From positions 1-64,000 of the forward strand of contig NZ_WELK01000012.1 in assembly GCF_009799925.1 (NCBI RefSeq): a stretch of DNA of 64,000 nucleotides. The letters run 5' to 3'. Below, in pieces: positions 29,901 through 42,628 of the stretch. The stretch is from Pseudomonas sp. R-28-1W-6. Its GTDB lineage: Bacteria > Pseudomonadota > Gammaproteobacteria > Pseudomonadales > Pseudomonadaceae. Position numbers and translations under genes: made by a program. The notes below the pieces were generated by a model that was given only the letters and a program-made list of their open reading frames with translations, was not told the DNA's origin and searched no databases. The stretch's first letter is position 1. Every line of letters starts with the position of its first letter.

Positions 29901-31034
29901 GGCGCCGCGCTGAGCAAGCTGACCTTCGCCCAGGGCAGCCTGGCGGACAGCCTCGGCCGCGAACTGCAGCGCATGACCGGGGCGCGGGTCTCCGAGGAAG
30001 CCTGGAGCGAAGCCGCCGCGCAGGTCGACAGCCACCTGAAGATGAACCTGGAGGTGGTCGACGCCCGCGGCAAGTTCCTCGGCGAGGGCCGCGACCTGGC
30101 TGAGCTGTGCGCGCGCTTTGCCGAAGCCAGCCAGGCCGCCCTGGCCATCCCGCAGAGCGACAAGGCGCAGCAGCCGGTGCAGGCCAAGGCGTTCGCCGAA
30201 GTCGCCGAGAAGACCCAGCAGAAGATCGCCGGGCTCTCCATGACCGTATTCCCGGCGCTGGTGGAGGAGGGCGGGGTGGTCAAGGAAGGCCGCTTCCCGA
30301 CCCAGGCCGAAGCCGACTACCAGCACCGCCGCGCCCTGCAACGCCTGTTGTTGCAGCAACTGGCCGAACCCGCCAAGTTCCTGCGTAACAAGTTGCCGGG
30401 GCTGACCGACCTGGGCCTGCTGTATCGCGACCTGGGCCGGGTCGAGGCGCTGGTCGAGGACATCCTCCTGGCCAGCCTCGACGGCTGCATCCTCGACGGC
30501 GAGACGAGCCTGCCGCGCGATGGCGCCGCCCTGGCCGCCCTGGCCGAGAAAAAGCGCGGCGCCTGGGCCGACCACGCCGAGCGCCTGGCCAAGCTGACCC
30601 TGGAAATCCTCAAGCTGTGGCACGGCCTGCAGAAGCGCTTCAAGGGCAAGATCGACCTGGCCCAGGCCATGGCGCTCAACGACATCAAGGCGCAGCTGGC
30701 CAACCTGGTGTATCCCGGTTTCGTCCGCGAAACCCCGGGCGAGTGGCTCAAGGAAGTGCCACGCTACCTCAAGGCCATCGAGCAGCGCCTGGACAAGATC
30801 GCCGGCCAGGTGCAGCGCGACCGCGTCTGGGCCGGCGAGCTGGCTGGCTACTGGGAGCAGTACCAGGCACGCCTGGCCAAGCACGGCCAGGAGGGCAAGC
30901 GCGACGCCAACCTGACGCTGTATCGCTGGATGCTGGAGGAATACCGCGTGTCGCTGTTCGCCCAGCAGCTGGGGACCAGGATGGCGGTGTCGGACAAGCG
31001 CTTGAGCAAGCAGTGGGCTGCGGTGGAGGCCTGA
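26964..31034 (+). CDS. hrpA: ATP-dependent RNA helicase HrpA
   Basis: The 1356-residue DEAH helicase has Walker A GETGSGKTT (95-103) and DEAH (192-195). Motif VI follows (QRKGRCGRVEPG), then the HA2/winged-helix, OB and large C-terminal HrpA domains. It unwinds RNA and helps rescue stalled ribosomes in the cytoplasm. It is slightly longer than the E. coli enzyme (1300). Part of the excess is a Gly/Ser/Arg/Pro-rich insert at about residues 620-645 (bases 28824-28894) encoded by a REP-like inverted repeat that keeps the frame. The start at 26964 was chosen because upstream codons have no helicase similarity. Confidence 0.94.
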   Translation: MTDATPAIDTLLNNLDQALLADRHRLRRQLHELRKQPDEAKQAQWLERFQASVAKVEARKRSVPVMRYDDSLPIAAKRDEIKKALQEHQVLVIAGETGSGKTTQLPKICLEIGRGVHGLIGHTQPRRLAARSVATRVAEEIGTPLGELVGYQVRFEDQSKDSSLIKLMTDGILLAETQHDRYLEKYDTIIVDEAHERSLNIDFLLGYLKTLLPRRPDLKVIITSATIDLERFSKHFGGAGLPDAPIVEVSGRTYPVDTWYRPLAAEVDEEGESLLDDLTVDQGILAALDEIAAHEKAEGKRPGDVLIFLPGEREIRDAAEALRKANLRFTEVLPLYARLTPAEQQKIFAPMSGRKIVLATNVAETSLTVPGIRYVIDSGTARISRYSYRAKVQRLPIEAISQASANQRKGRCGRVEPGICVRLYSEEDFLGRPAFTDPEILRTNLAAVILQMLHLRLGSIEAFPFIEPPDGKAISDGFNLLQELSAVDRDSQLTPIGRQLARLPIDPRLGRMVLEAAKLGSLDEILIVTAALSVQDPRERPMDRQQAADQAHAQWKDVDSDFAALINLWRGFEEKRQELGSNPLRNWCKKNFLNYMRLREWRDAHRQLVLIARELQLQTPGGSGFSRDAGPQAAGRGQGPSHKSAPSPTTDTKVNAIAREQAEASEAAQRAKGYAAVHKAILSGLLSQIGQKTEDGDYLGARQRRFWIHPSSVIGRKKPTWVMAAELVETTKLFARQVAKIEPDWIEPLAGHLIKKNHFEPHWEKKRGQVVAFEQVTLYGLIVVGRRPVHYGPVDPVASRELFIREGLVRGEINSRAKCLNANRLLLERLDELEAKARRRDILADEETLFAYYEARIPAEINQAATFEHWYKSESAKNPQLLIMREEDVLARDAKEVTAQQYPDILHIGELQLPLTYHFEPNHPRDGVTLRVPAPLLPQLPPERLEWLVPGLLEAKAIALVRNLPKALRKNFVPVPDFVGAALSKLTFAQGSLADSLGRELQRMTGARVSEEAWSEAAAQVDSHLKMNLEVVDARGKFLGEGRDLAELCARFAEASQAALAIPQSDKAQQPVQAKAFAEVAEKTQQKIAGLSMTVFPALVEEGGVVKEGRFPTQAEADYQHRRALQRLLLQQLAEPAKFLRNKLPGLTDLGLLYRDLGRVEALVEDILLASLDGCILDGETSLPRDGAALAALAEKKRGAWADHAERLAKLTLEILKLWHGLQKRFKGKIDLAQAMALNDIKAQLANLVYPGFVRETPGEWLKEVPRYLKAIEQRLDKIAGQVQRDRVWAGELAGYWEQYQARLAKHGQEGKRDANLTLYRWMLEEYRVSLFAQQLGTRMAVSDKRLSKQWAAVEA
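28824..28894 (+). repeat. REP-like element captured inside hrpA
   Basis: GTGGGAGCGGCTTCAGCCGC begins the left arm. Its partner, the reverse complement of the segment ending CCCCTCTCAC, matches at 17 of 22 positions. The form is that of the common Pseudomonas intergenic REP-type repeat, here translated in frame within hrpA. Confidence 0.75.
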
Positions 31035-31181
31035 TGCCGGCCATGCCTGCTCTTTTCCGGGGATGGCCGCTGTCGTTTGCCAGCTTTCCCACCCCGGTGG
31101 CGCAGCGTTTGCGGAAAATCTGCTCGGGCACCGGGCTCTTTCTCTAGACTCAGGCAAAGCCCGCCGAATCGGCCATGAGGG

Positions 31182-31988
31182 ATGATCTTGGATAAAGCCG
31201 TTGCAGGAGCCTTGTCCCAGCCGCACAGCAGCTATTCGAAAGTCTTTCTCCTCCTGCTGACGCTCCTGCCCGGCGCAGTGCTGGCCTGTGAGAAGACCCT
31301 GCGCTGGGACGACGACCCGCCATTCAGCATGCTACTGCCCAGTGGCGAGGTCGCCGGTATCTATGTCGACATCAACCGCGCGGCACTGGCGCGCCTGGGA
31401 TGCCAGACCCGCCTGGTCAAGCTGCCCTGGGCGCGGGCGCTCAAGGCGCTGGAGCAGGGGCGTCTGGATGTACTGTCCGGCGCCTTCCGCAAGCCCGAGC
31501 GCGAGGTCTACGCCCACTTTTCCGGCAAGGTGCTGCCGCCTTCGCGCAATATCCTGTTCATGCACCGGGACGCCCTGGCGCGCTGGCCGGTCAGCCATCT
31601 GCTCGAATTGCAGGACACCCCGTTTCGCCTCGGCGCGCAGATCAACGTGGCCTACGGTGATGACTATCAGCAGCTGATGAGCCGGGAGGCCTTCGCGTCG
31701 CGGGTGTCGTTCAACGCCAGCCGCCACAACCTCTGGCGGATGCTCGAGCGGCGCCGCATCGACGGCCTGATCGCCGATGAGCACACCGGTGGCTACGAGA
31801 TCCACCAGCTGGGCCTCGACCAGCGGATCAAGGCGACGGCCGTGGTGGTTTCCAGCGAGGCCGCCGAGGTGGCCTTCAGCAAGGCAACCACCAGCCCGGA
31901 GTTCGTCCGGCGCTACGGCGTCGCCCTGGAGCAGCTGGTGGCGGACGGCAGTTACGCACGGATCGTGCAGCACTATCTGGCCGAGTGA
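31182..31988 (+). CDS. Periplasmic solute-binding protein, family 3 (PBPb), orphan
   Basis: The 268-residue protein has a signal peptide (hydrophobic core FLLLLTLLPGAVLA, cleavage before CEKTL). A PBPb domain follows, with RWDDDPPFSM, the phrase GIYVDINRAALARLG and EQGRLDVLSGAFRKPEREVY. There is no transporter next to it. The ATG at 31182 has GAGG only one base away; a TTG at 31188 is spaced seven bases from GAGG and may be the true start, shortening the protein by two residues. Like the proteins at 20542 and 53234, it could serve an unlinked importer or a sensor. Confidence 0.8.
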   Translation: MILDKAVAGALSQPHSSYSKVFLLLLTLLPGAVLACEKTLRWDDDPPFSMLLPSGEVAGIYVDINRAALARLGCQTRLVKLPWARALKALEQGRLDVLSGAFRKPEREVYAHFSGKVLPPSRNILFMHRDALARWPVSHLLELQDTPFRLGAQINVAYGDDYQQLMSREAFASRVSFNASRHNLWRMLERRRIDGLIADEHTGGYEIHQLGLDQRIKATAVVVSSEAAEVAFSKATTSPEFVRRYGVALEQLVADGSYARIVQHYLAE

Positions 31989-32130
31989 ATCGGCGGTGCG
32001 CCACCTTGCCGCTCTTGGCAGCCAGCGGGCAGGGCCTTCCGGTCTCCGCTTGAAGTGGCTGGGCAAAGGCCCACTCCCTCGCGCAGCGCAGGAATGCGGC
32101 CGGGCAAGCAGGCTGGCGTCCTGATCGCGG

Positions 32131-32430
32131 CTATTTCACCGATGCCCGCCAGCTGCTGGTTTTGGCGTGAATCTGCATGGCTTGTTCGATCTCGAGGATG
32201 GGCACCGTGGTGAATTCGAAGAACGGCGTCCAGGCGCTGTGCACTTCCAGTGCGGCGGCAGCCGAGTCGATCTCGACCAGGGCCAGGCCGCCATTGCCAT
32301 CGGCGTTGGTGTAGTGGGCCTTGAACACGTAACCGGCAGGCGGCGTCCAGTTGGCGAACAACTTGAGCGAGCGGCCAGCGGTATCCTCGGTGATGGTGCC
32401 CCGGGTCTTGTAACTGACGGCGAACAACAT
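32131..32430 (-). CDS. DUF3303 family protein
   Basis: The 99-residue soluble protein starts after a strong AGGAGG; the frame continues upstream without similarity. It contains MLFAVSYKTRG, FANWTPPAGYVFKAHY and a GLALVEID segment typical of small ferredoxin-like-fold (dimeric alpha/beta barrel) DUF3303 proteins. The function is unknown. It is divergent from the DUF3087 gene and has no membrane segment. Confidence 0.8.
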   Translation of the reverse strand: MLFAVSYKTRGTITEDTAGRSLKLFANWTPPAGYVFKAHYTNADGNGGLALVEIDSAAAALEVHSAWTPFFEFTTVPILEIEQAMQIHAKTSSWRASVK

Positions 32431-32721
32431 ACGCACCTCCTGAAACGATGGTGGAAGGAACTCGATGTTCGGTTCGAATCGCAGGCGATCGGCCATGGGC
32501 AGAAGACGAGACAACCCACTCAAAAACTATAAGCCAGCCCTTGGCCGCCCTCGGGCGTGGGCTAGAAACGAGTGGCGATAGGCGCATAAAGCTTTGGTGA
32601 TATCGAGGCGGGCTCGCCAGCGTTGCCGGCCATTATCCGAAGCCTGAGCTGCATCTATGTGTCGCTTAGGGGTGATAATGCGCGGCCTGTCCCCCATTTG
32701 CCCCGGAGCCGCACCGCCCTC

Positions 32722-33249
32722 ATGTTCGAGATCAAACCGCACAACCCCGAAGACTACCGCCGGCAAACCCGGCGCATCACCCTGGTGATCGCCGCCACCT
32801 TCGTGGGCCTGGCCCTGCTGCTGTCCACCTTGCTGGTGCAGCTGTTCGGCACGGCCGGCGGCGACAATTTTCGCTGGAACCTGATCGGCGTGCTGGCCGG
32901 GCTGGGGCTGACCATCGCGCTGGTGCGCTTCAAGCTGTGGGCGCTGCCGTGGATGGCGCCGGCGGTGTATGGCTGGCAGCTCAAGCGCAACCTGATGCGC
33001 ATCACCAACGTCATGCACCATGTCGAAAGCGGGGTGGCGGCCGGCGACCCGACGGCGATGAAGCTGCTGCGCTTCTACCACCTGGGCGTGACGCAGATGC
33101 ACCAGCTGGACGGCAACACCGGCGAAATCAGCCAGATGCTGCGCGAGATCGATCAGCACCGCGCCAACATGGAGGCGCAGGGATTGGAGCTGGAGCAGAG
33201 CCGCCTCGATCCGGCCTGGTTGGTGGCGGTTAAGCGGGCGGGTGGGTAA
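32722..33249 (+). CDS. DUF3087 family membrane protein
   Basis: The 175-residue protein has two transmembrane helices (about residues 22-43 and 52-70) and a C-terminal cytoplasmic helical domain (GVTQMHQLDGNTGEISQML). The start at 32722 (MFEIKPHNPEDYRRQTRRI) is the conserved N-terminus of this gammaproteobacterial family. The function is unknown. It is monocistronic and is followed by a two-arm palindromic repeat. Confidence 0.8.
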   Translation: MFEIKPHNPEDYRRQTRRITLVIAATFVGLALLLSTLLVQLFGTAGGDNFRWNLIGVLAGLGLTIALVRFKLWALPWMAPAVYGWQLKRNLMRITNVMHHVESGVAAGDPTAMKLLRFYHLGVTQMHQLDGNTGEISQMLREIDQHRANMEAQGLELEQSRLDPAWLVAVKRAGG

Positions 33250-33261
33250 ACCACAATCTCG

Positions 33262-33324
33262 CAGGGTGCGCCGTGCGCACCACCGATTGCGTGCGGGCCT
33301 CTGGTGCGCACGGCGCACCCTACG
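33262..33324. repeat. Dispersed palindromic repeat, two-arm copy
   Basis: Left arm AGGGTGCGCCGTGCGCACC (33263-33281) and right arm GGTGCGCACGGCGCACCCTA (33303-33322) are inverted around a 21-base centre. The element lies between the DUF3087 gene and the lpdV stop and could fold as a hairpin in either transcript. Confidence 0.85.
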
Positions 33325-33335
33325 AGGTTCTCTGT

Positions 33336-34742
<1,407 letters not shown>

Positions 34743-34746
34743 AGGC

Positions 34747-36027
34747 TCACTCCAGGAACAGGCTGGCGGGGTGTTCGAGCAGGCCGCGCACGGTCTGGAT
34801 AAAAGCCGCCGCGTCCATGCCGTCGACCACCCGGTGATCGAAGGAAGAGGACAGGTTCATCATCTTGCGCACGACGATCTGGCCGTTGATCACCACCGGC
34901 CGTTCGACCATGCGGTTGACCCCGACTATGGCCACTTCCGGCGCGTTGATCACCGGCGTGCTGACGATGCCGCCCAGGGCGCCGAGGCTGCTCAGGGTGA
35001 TGGTCGAGCCGGACAGCTCGTCGCGCTGGGCCTTGCCGCTGCGCGCGGCCTCGGCCAGGCGGGCGATCTCCGCCGAATTGCCCCACAGGTCGCGGGACTC
35101 GGCGTGGCGCAGCACCGGCACCATCAGGCCATTGTCGCTCTGGGTGGCGACGCCCACGTGCACCGCGCCGTAGCGGGTGACCACTTCGGCCTCGTCGTCA
35201 TAGCGGGCGTTGAGCTGCGGATGCTCGCGCAGCGCCACCACCAGGGCGCGGATCAGCAGCGGCAGCAGGGTCAGCTTGCCGCGCTGCTGGCTGTGCTTGG
35301 CGTTCAGGTGCGCGCGCAGGGCTTCCAGGTCGGTCACGTCGATTTCCTCGACGTAGCTGAAGTGCGGAATGCGCCGCTTGGCCTCGGCCATCTTCTGCGC
35401 GATCTTGCGGCGCAGGCCGATCACCGGGATGGCCTGCTCGTCGTGGCGCGCGGCATAGCCACTGGCACGCGGCATGCCGCTCTGGCCACGGCTCAGGTAG
35501 GCATCGAGGTCTTCGTGGCGGATCTGCCCGATCGGCCCGCTGCCCGTGACGAACTGCAGTTCGATGCCCAGCTCGCGGGCGCGCTGGCGCACGGCCGGCG
35601 AGGCCAGCGGCTTCTCGCCTGGTTCACGGCGTACGCTCGGGGTGGGTGCCGGGCTGGCGACCGGGCGCGCCGGGGCAGCGGGGGCGGGCGGCGCAGCCAC
35701 GGCCTTGACCGGCTCGGCAGCAGCTGGCGGCTCGGTACGCTGCGCCACGCCGGGCGCGGGCTCGCTGGCCTTGGCATTGCCGGCGCCGGCCACTTCCAGG
35801 CGGATCAGTTCGCTGCCGACGGCCATCACCTGGCCCGGGGTGCCACCCAGGGCCAGCACCGTGCCGGCCACCGGCGAGGGGATTTCCACCATGGCCTTGT
35901 CGGTCATCACATCGGCCAGGGTCTGGTCCTCGCTGACGGTCTCGCCGACCTGCACATACCACTTCACCAGCTCGACTTCGGCGATGCCTTCACCGATGTC
36001 AGGCATCTTGATCACATGGGTACCCAT
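34747..36027 (-). CDS. bkdB: Branched-chain keto acid dehydrogenase E2 (acyltransferase)
   Basis: The 426-residue E2 core protein has one N-terminal lipoyl domain with lipoyl-Lys44 in MTDKAMVE, an Ala/Pro-rich linker (about 85-130), and a peripheral-subunit-binding domain with [12 protein letters not shown]. The C-terminal catalytic domain has HRVVDG (His398, Asp402). It transfers the branched acyl group to CoA. It begins immediately after the bkdA2 stop (no spacer), consistent with tight translational coupling. Confidence 0.95.
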   Translation of the reverse strand: MGTHVIKMPDIGEGIAEVELVKWYVQVGETVSEDQTLADVMTDKAMVEIPSPVAGTVLALGGTPGQVMAVGSELIRLEVAGAGNAKASEPAPGVAQRTEPPAAAEPVKAVAAPPAPAAPARPVASPAPTPSVRREPGEKPLASPAVRQRARELGIELQFVTGSGPIGQIRHEDLDAYLSRGQSGMPRASGYAARHDEQAIPVIGLRRKIAQKMAEAKRRIPHFSYVEEIDVTDLEALRAHLNAKHSQQRGKLTLLPLLIRALVVALREHPQLNARYDDEAEVVTRYGAVHVGVATQSDNGLMVPVLRHAESRDLWGNSAEIARLAEAARSGKAQRDELSGSTITLSSLGALGGIVSTPVINAPEVAIVGVNRMVERPVVINGQIVVRKMMNLSSSFDHRVVDGMDAAAFIQTVRGLLEHPASLFLE

Positions 36028-38598
<2,571 letters not shown>

Positions 38599-39060
38599 AT
38601 GCCCGAACTTGACCGCATCGACCTGAAAATCCTCCGCGCCCTGGCCGAAGACGGCCGCATGAGCTGGCGCGACCTGGCCCTGAAAGTCGGCCTGTCGATG
38701 ACCCCGACCCTGCGCCGGGTGCGTCGCCTGGAGGACGAGCAGTACATCCAGGGCTATTTTGCGCGCCTCGACGAGGAACGCCTGTCCGGGGCGATGAGCG
38801 TGTTCGTCTCGGTCTCCTTAGAAAAGCAGACCGGCGACTACCTCGCCCGTTTCGAGGAGCGCATCGTCGAGGCGCCGCAGGTGATGAGCTGCTTCCAGAT
38901 GACCGGCGACGCCGACTACATGCTGCGCGTGGTGGTCAAGGACCTGGCCGCCTACCAGGCCTTCCTCACCCACACCCTGACCTGCATCCCTGGCGTCGCC
39001 GGAATCAAGTCGGCCTTCGCCCTGAAGTCGGTAATGCTGCGCTCGGCGCCGCCGATCTGA
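38599..39060 (+). CDS. bkdR: Lrp/AsnC-family regulator of the bkd operon
   Basis: The 153-residue regulator has an N-terminal winged HTH (about residues 4-60, DLKILRALAEDGRMSWRDLA and LSMTPTLRRVRRLE). The RAM effector-binding domain follows, with MSCFQMTGDADYMLRV, where Lrp-family proteins bind amino acids. Its divergent position next to bkdA1 matches the BkdR activator of pseudomonads, which responds to branched-chain amino acids. The start has AGCATGCCGCC context with no strong ribosome site. Confidence 0.88.
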   Translation: MPELDRIDLKILRALAEDGRMSWRDLALKVGLSMTPTLRRVRRLEDEQYIQGYFARLDEERLSGAMSVFVSVSLEKQTGDYLARFEERIVEAPQVMSCFQMTGDADYMLRVVVKDLAAYQAFLTHTLTCIPGVAGIKSAFALKSVMLRSAPPI

Positions 39061-39148
39061 GGATTGCCACGCTGACCGGCGCTGGAGATAGCCAGAGAGC
39101 AGATAGCGACCCAGCGCTGTCTGTCGAAAAGCTGGCGGACAAGTAAAG

Positions 39149-39215
39149 GTTGTTCACCCTACGGAGTTGCCGGGGCCGCGTAGGGTGGAAAACCACGAAG
39201 CGTTTTCCACCGTGC
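39149..39215. repeat. Palindromic intergenic repeat (GGTGGAAAAC type)
   Basis: GGTGGAAAAC (39184-39193) and GTTTTCCACC (39202-39211) are a perfect 10-bp inverted repeat, preceded by CACCCTACGG and GCGTAGGGTG, which also pair. This is a second class of Pseudomonas-type dispersed repeat, at the edge of a low-GC segment. Confidence 0.65.
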
Positions 39216-39303
39216 AGGTATCCAGGCTACTTGCTGCAACTCCTCCTAGGTCAGCAAGCGGGTTGTACCCACCCGACATTTCTTGGCTGAATACTGTCGA
39301 GCG

Positions 39304-40743
39304 TCATTCTTTGCCTTCCGTCTTTTTATCGAGCACCTTACCTACAGCTTTGCTTAAAACGTCATACAGCGGGTGCGATGCAGGCTCCACAGGCTGACCT
39401 TTTGCTGGGTTATTGCGGATCTCTAGGAAGACCTCAGCCGTAATTTCTTGCTCGAATCCGGGTGCCTGTCGTTTGAAACCATCAACAGACATTGCTAGGG
39501 CTGCCTTATGAGCATACTCACGTTCAAGGTGAAAAAGCTCGGCATAAGACTTAGTAAAAAATGCAGTTAGCCAAGTTGCCGGCAATAGCAGCATGAACTT
39601 GCCCAGCACCGCGTAAGGACTTCCTTCTGCCGAGGCGTCCATAGTCGGAATCCAACCTCCAAAAAGGCCGGGAAGAAGATGCGCAGCCAGCGGCAATGAG
39701 GACGCAATCAGCAACATGACGGCGATATAGAATCCGCGTCTAGCAGTATTCATTCGCGTTTCATAGCGTACTCGAGTGTCTTCCATGCTTTTCGCGAGCC
39801 CTGCTGTTGTGGCGCCAGATATCATGACGTCCGCTAATTGGGTCAGCCGTATAATTTCCTGTTCCCGCTCCCCTAAAGTCTGCTCGATCTTTTCTCGCTC
39901 TTGCTGAAACTTTTTGAATTCAGTATTTCGGTCTTCAAGCTGCTTCTGGAAGGCGCTGAACTTAACTTGATAGTCTGAGATTAGGCTCTCCAAAGCACCG
40001 GCATTGGCGCCAGTGGTCTTGATCTGCTCGATAAGGCTTGCAACAGCACCAACATCGGTACTGGCTTGGCTTTGTAATGCTCGAATTGCAGCTAGTGAAA
40101 CATTGATCTCTGTCTCGGCGTCTTTGGCTTCTTTCGCGCTACCAGCAGCATGCTCGGCACTAACTTCTGTGGCGGCGGCGGAAGCTTGAGCCTGCTTGCG
40201 AAGTGACTCTGTTTCTCGTATGACCTTTCCAAGAGCTTCCGCCCTCTTGGACAGATCATTGACACTCTTAGCTTTGGTGAGTGGTAGCGTGGATCCCACA
40301 ACTCCTAACAAGGCATCGGTAAAGGCGTTCAGTTGTGAGAAATTGTTAGTCAGATCAAGGTTGGCATAGTGCTGCTCGTCTTCAAAAAGCTGCCAAGAAA
40401 AGTGTTCGTTGCTATCCCGAATTGATGTCTTCTCGCGCCAGTTCTGCCTCATTTGAGAGAGAACAGAGTCAACCTGACTTATAAATCCTTGAATGTTAGG
40501 GCGCAGATCTCTGAGCCGGCCGCCAAGCACAGCCGCTTCGATGTCACCTTCCTTGCTTGGGAGCATCGCCAGCAAGCTTTCAAAGACCAAGCGGACTCGA
40601 TGAGTGAATATGGTAAAGGACTGCTGGTTAAAAATTGGACGAGTTTTCTCGAAGTCGTACCGGCTCTGGCTGAGTAAATCCATAACTGCTTCCCAAGCAG
40701 TCTGCGCCGTTTGCAGTTCAGTTTCGAAGTCCTTGAGGCTCAT
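39304..40743 (-). CDS. Orphan membrane-anchored coiled-coil protein, low GC
   Basis: I do not recognise this 479-residue protein. It has a soluble N-terminal region (1-150) and a long Ala/Glu/Lys/Gln-rich coiled coil (about 160-330, e.g. QQEREKIEQTLGEREQEIIR). Two hydrophobic segments follow (about 337-360 and 377-397), then a cytoplasmic-looking tail (400-479) with LEREYAHKAALAMSVDGF. There is no signal peptide; both ends are likely cytoplasmic. GC is near 50%, far below its neighbours, and codon use differs, pointing to horizontal acquisition. Lone genes of this build occur in defence or stress islands, but nothing here proves such a role. The start at 40743 lacks a strong ribosome site. 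Confidence 0.75.
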   Translation of the reverse strand: MSLKDFETELQTAQTAWEAVMDLLSQSRYDFEKTRPIFNQQSFTIFTHRVRLVFESLLAMLPSKEGDIEAAVLGGRLRDLRPNIQGFISQVDSVLSQMRQNWREKTSIRDSNEHFSWQLFEDEQHYANLDLTNNFSQLNAFTDALLGVVGSTLPLTKAKSVNDLSKRAEALGKVIRETESLRKQAQASAAATEVSAEHAAGSAKEAKDAETEINVSLAAIRALQSQASTDVGAVASLIEQIKTTGANAGALESLISDYQVKFSAFQKQLEDRNTEFKKFQQEREKIEQTLGEREQEIIRLTQLADVMISGATTAGLAKSMEDTRVRYETRMNTARRGFYIAVMLLIASSLPLAAHLLPGLFGGWIPTMDASAEGSPYAVLGKFMLLLPATWLTAFFTKSYAELFHLEREYAHKAALAMSVDGFKRQAPGFEQEITAEVFLEIRNNPAKGQPVEPASHPLYDVLSKAVGKVLDKKTEGKE

Positions 40744-41055
40744 GGTTTCCCTTTTTATGAGAGAGGTTGCTGAATAAAGACTCTTCGCCCGAAAGCCATT
40801 CGCTAGAGACTTTGATTGAGCACTTTACTCGATTTTCTGGTTAGGCCAATCGAGTAGCATTTCTGAATAAAAGTGTGCTGAGTCGCCTCAGCTGTGACGC
40901 TGTCCGTGCCCCTGGCGGTCTCAGTTCATGGGCTGTCGGTTTCGGCAATGTCCAGCCCCTGTCTTTTGCTTGACTGAACCATACTCCAGTCCATCCCCGA
41001 TAAGCCTGTGCGGCCTGTTTCCCAGGCTCTCCCTGATCGAACCATCGAGCAGTCC
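40744..41055. other. Divergent low-GC intergenic region
   Basis: The 312 bases upstream of the orphan membrane protein and the MFS gene are AT-rich to about 40870. They contain an inverted repeat TACTCGATT / AATCGAGTA (40826-40834, 40848-40856; 13-base loop) and two similar CTGAATAAA segments. These could be control sites or the scar of the acquired segment; no gene is apparent. Confidence 0.45.
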
Positions 41056-42345
41056 ATGACCAGTATTTGGAAGTCGTTTCGCTCACTGTATTTCGCCACC
41101 CTGCTGATGCTGATCGGCTCCGGCCTGTTGAGCACCTACCTGGGCCTGCGTCTGGCGGCGGACAAGGTCGATACCGCATGGATCGGCGCGCTGATGGCGG
41201 CCAACTACCTGGGCCTGGTGCTGGGCGGCAAGGTCGGCCATCGGCTGATCGCCCGGGTCGGCCATATGCGCGCCTTCGTTTCCAGCTCGGGCGTGGTCGG
41301 CGCCGCCGTGCTCGGCCACGGTTTGATCGACTGGCTGCCGGCCTGGCTGGTGCTGCGCGCGCTGGTGGGCCTGGGCATGATGTGCCAGTACATGGTGATC
41401 GAGAGCTGGCTGAACGAGCAGGCCCAGGCCAGCCAGCGCGGGCGGGTGTTTTCCGGCTACATGATCGCCTGCTACCTCGGCCTGATGCTCGGCCAGCTCA
41501 CGCTGGTGCTGCATCCGGCGCTGGGCCTGGAGCTGCTGATGCTGGTGGCGCTGTGCTTCACCCTGTGCCTGGTGCCGGTGGCCATGACTCGCCGCAGCCA
41601 CCCGGCGCCGATGCAGCCGGTGGCGCTGGAACCGCTGTTCTTCATCAGACGGGTGCCGCAGTCGCTGACCACCATCCTGGTCTCGGGCCTGGCCATCGGT
41701 TCCTTCTATGGCCTGGCGCCGCTGCATGCCTCGCGCATGGGCCTGAGCACCCTGCAGGTCGGCCTGTTCATGGCCAGCTGCATCCTCGCCGGCCTGCTGG
41801 TGCAGTGGCCGCTGGGCTGGCTGTCGGATCGCTACGATCGCGGCGCGCTGATCCGCAACTGCGCAGTATTGCTGACCCTGGCCAGTCTGCCCCTGGCGAT
41901 CCTGACCGAGCTGCCGCTGGAGCTGCTGTTTCCCCTGGGGTTTGTCTTCTGCCTGTTGCAGTTCAGCCTGTACCCGCTGGCCGTGGCGTTCTCCAACGAC
42001 TACATCGAGGCCGAGCACCGGGTTTCGCTGACGGCCATGCTGCTGGTGACCTTCGGCATCGGTGCCTGCCTGGGGCCGCTGACCGCGGGGCTGCTGATGC
42101 GCGAGCTGGGGCCGAACATGCTCTATGCCTTCGTCTGCTTCTGTGCATTTATCCTGATCTTTCGCGTGCGCCCGGACACCATCAAGCACATGCAGCCGGT
42201 GGAGAATGCCCCGCTGCAGCACGTGGCCGTGCCGGACAACATGACCAGCTCGCCGCTATCGGCCGCCCTCGACCCGCGTGTGGAGGAACGCACGGTGCAT
42301 GAGCAGATGCAGCGCGCCAATCCGGCGACCGAGAGCAGCGACTAG
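41056..42345 (+). CDS. MFS transporter (YcaD-like)
   Basis: The 429-residue transporter has about 12 hydrophobic helices and a hydrophilic C-terminal tail of about 45 residues. The motif SDRYDRGALIRNC between helices 8 and 9 is the second-half MFS A-motif. The N-terminal half has LGGKVGHRLIARVGH and YMVIESWLNEQ, the pattern of YcaD/Bacillus-YfkF-like permeases of unknown substrate. The start at 41056 (MTSIWKSFRSLYF) begins just before helix 1. It is monocistronic and is followed by a two-arm repeat. Confidence 0.87.
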   Translation: MTSIWKSFRSLYFATLLMLIGSGLLSTYLGLRLAADKVDTAWIGALMAANYLGLVLGGKVGHRLIARVGHMRAFVSSSGVVGAAVLGHGLIDWLPAWLVLRALVGLGMMCQYMVIESWLNEQAQASQRGRVFSGYMIACYLGLMLGQLTLVLHPALGLELLMLVALCFTLCLVPVAMTRRSHPAPMQPVALEPLFFIRRVPQSLTTILVSGLAIGSFYGLAPLHASRMGLSTLQVGLFMASCILAGLLVQWPLGWLSDRYDRGALIRNCAVLLTLASLPLAILTELPLELLFPLGFVFCLLQFSLYPLAVAFSNDYIEAEHRVSLTAMLLVTFGIGACLGPLTAGLLMRELGPNMLYAFVCFCAFILIFRVRPDTIKHMQPVENAPLQHVAVPDNMTSSPLSAALDPRVEERTVHEQMQRANPATESSD

Positions 42346-42394
42346 TCAGCTAGGTGATGGCGGGGAAGGGACATTAGCCTGTGGCGGATCTGCC

Positions 42395-42458
42395 GTAGGG
42401 TGCGCCGTGCGCACCAGAAAGCCCGCAGATATCCCCGGTGCGCGCAGCGCACCCTACG
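42395..42458. repeat. Dispersed palindromic repeat, two-arm copy
   Basis: TAGGGTGCGCCGTGCGCACC (left) and GGTGCGCGCAGCGCACCCTA (right) are inverted around a 21-base centre, between the MFS and SulP genes. Confidence 0.85.
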
Positions 42459-42628
42459 TGAGCAGGAGGGATGACGTTCCGCTTGGCCGCCACACTCATG
42501 CGCCGGTCTGGTTCACGCGCGGCCCGGCCAATCACTGGCCGGCCCGCACGCATTTCCGTAACATCCGCGGCCCTCGTTCCCCACACGCTCCGCGGCCCGG
42601 CCTTGCCGGTCCGCCCTTGGGTCATTGC

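Noticed and set aside
26811-31226. Very long open frame antisense to hrpA (about 1470 codons)
   Set aside because: High GC leaves few stops on the opposite strand; it has Leu/Gln/Val/Gly-biased low-complexity translation and no motifs, while hrpA is unmistakable.
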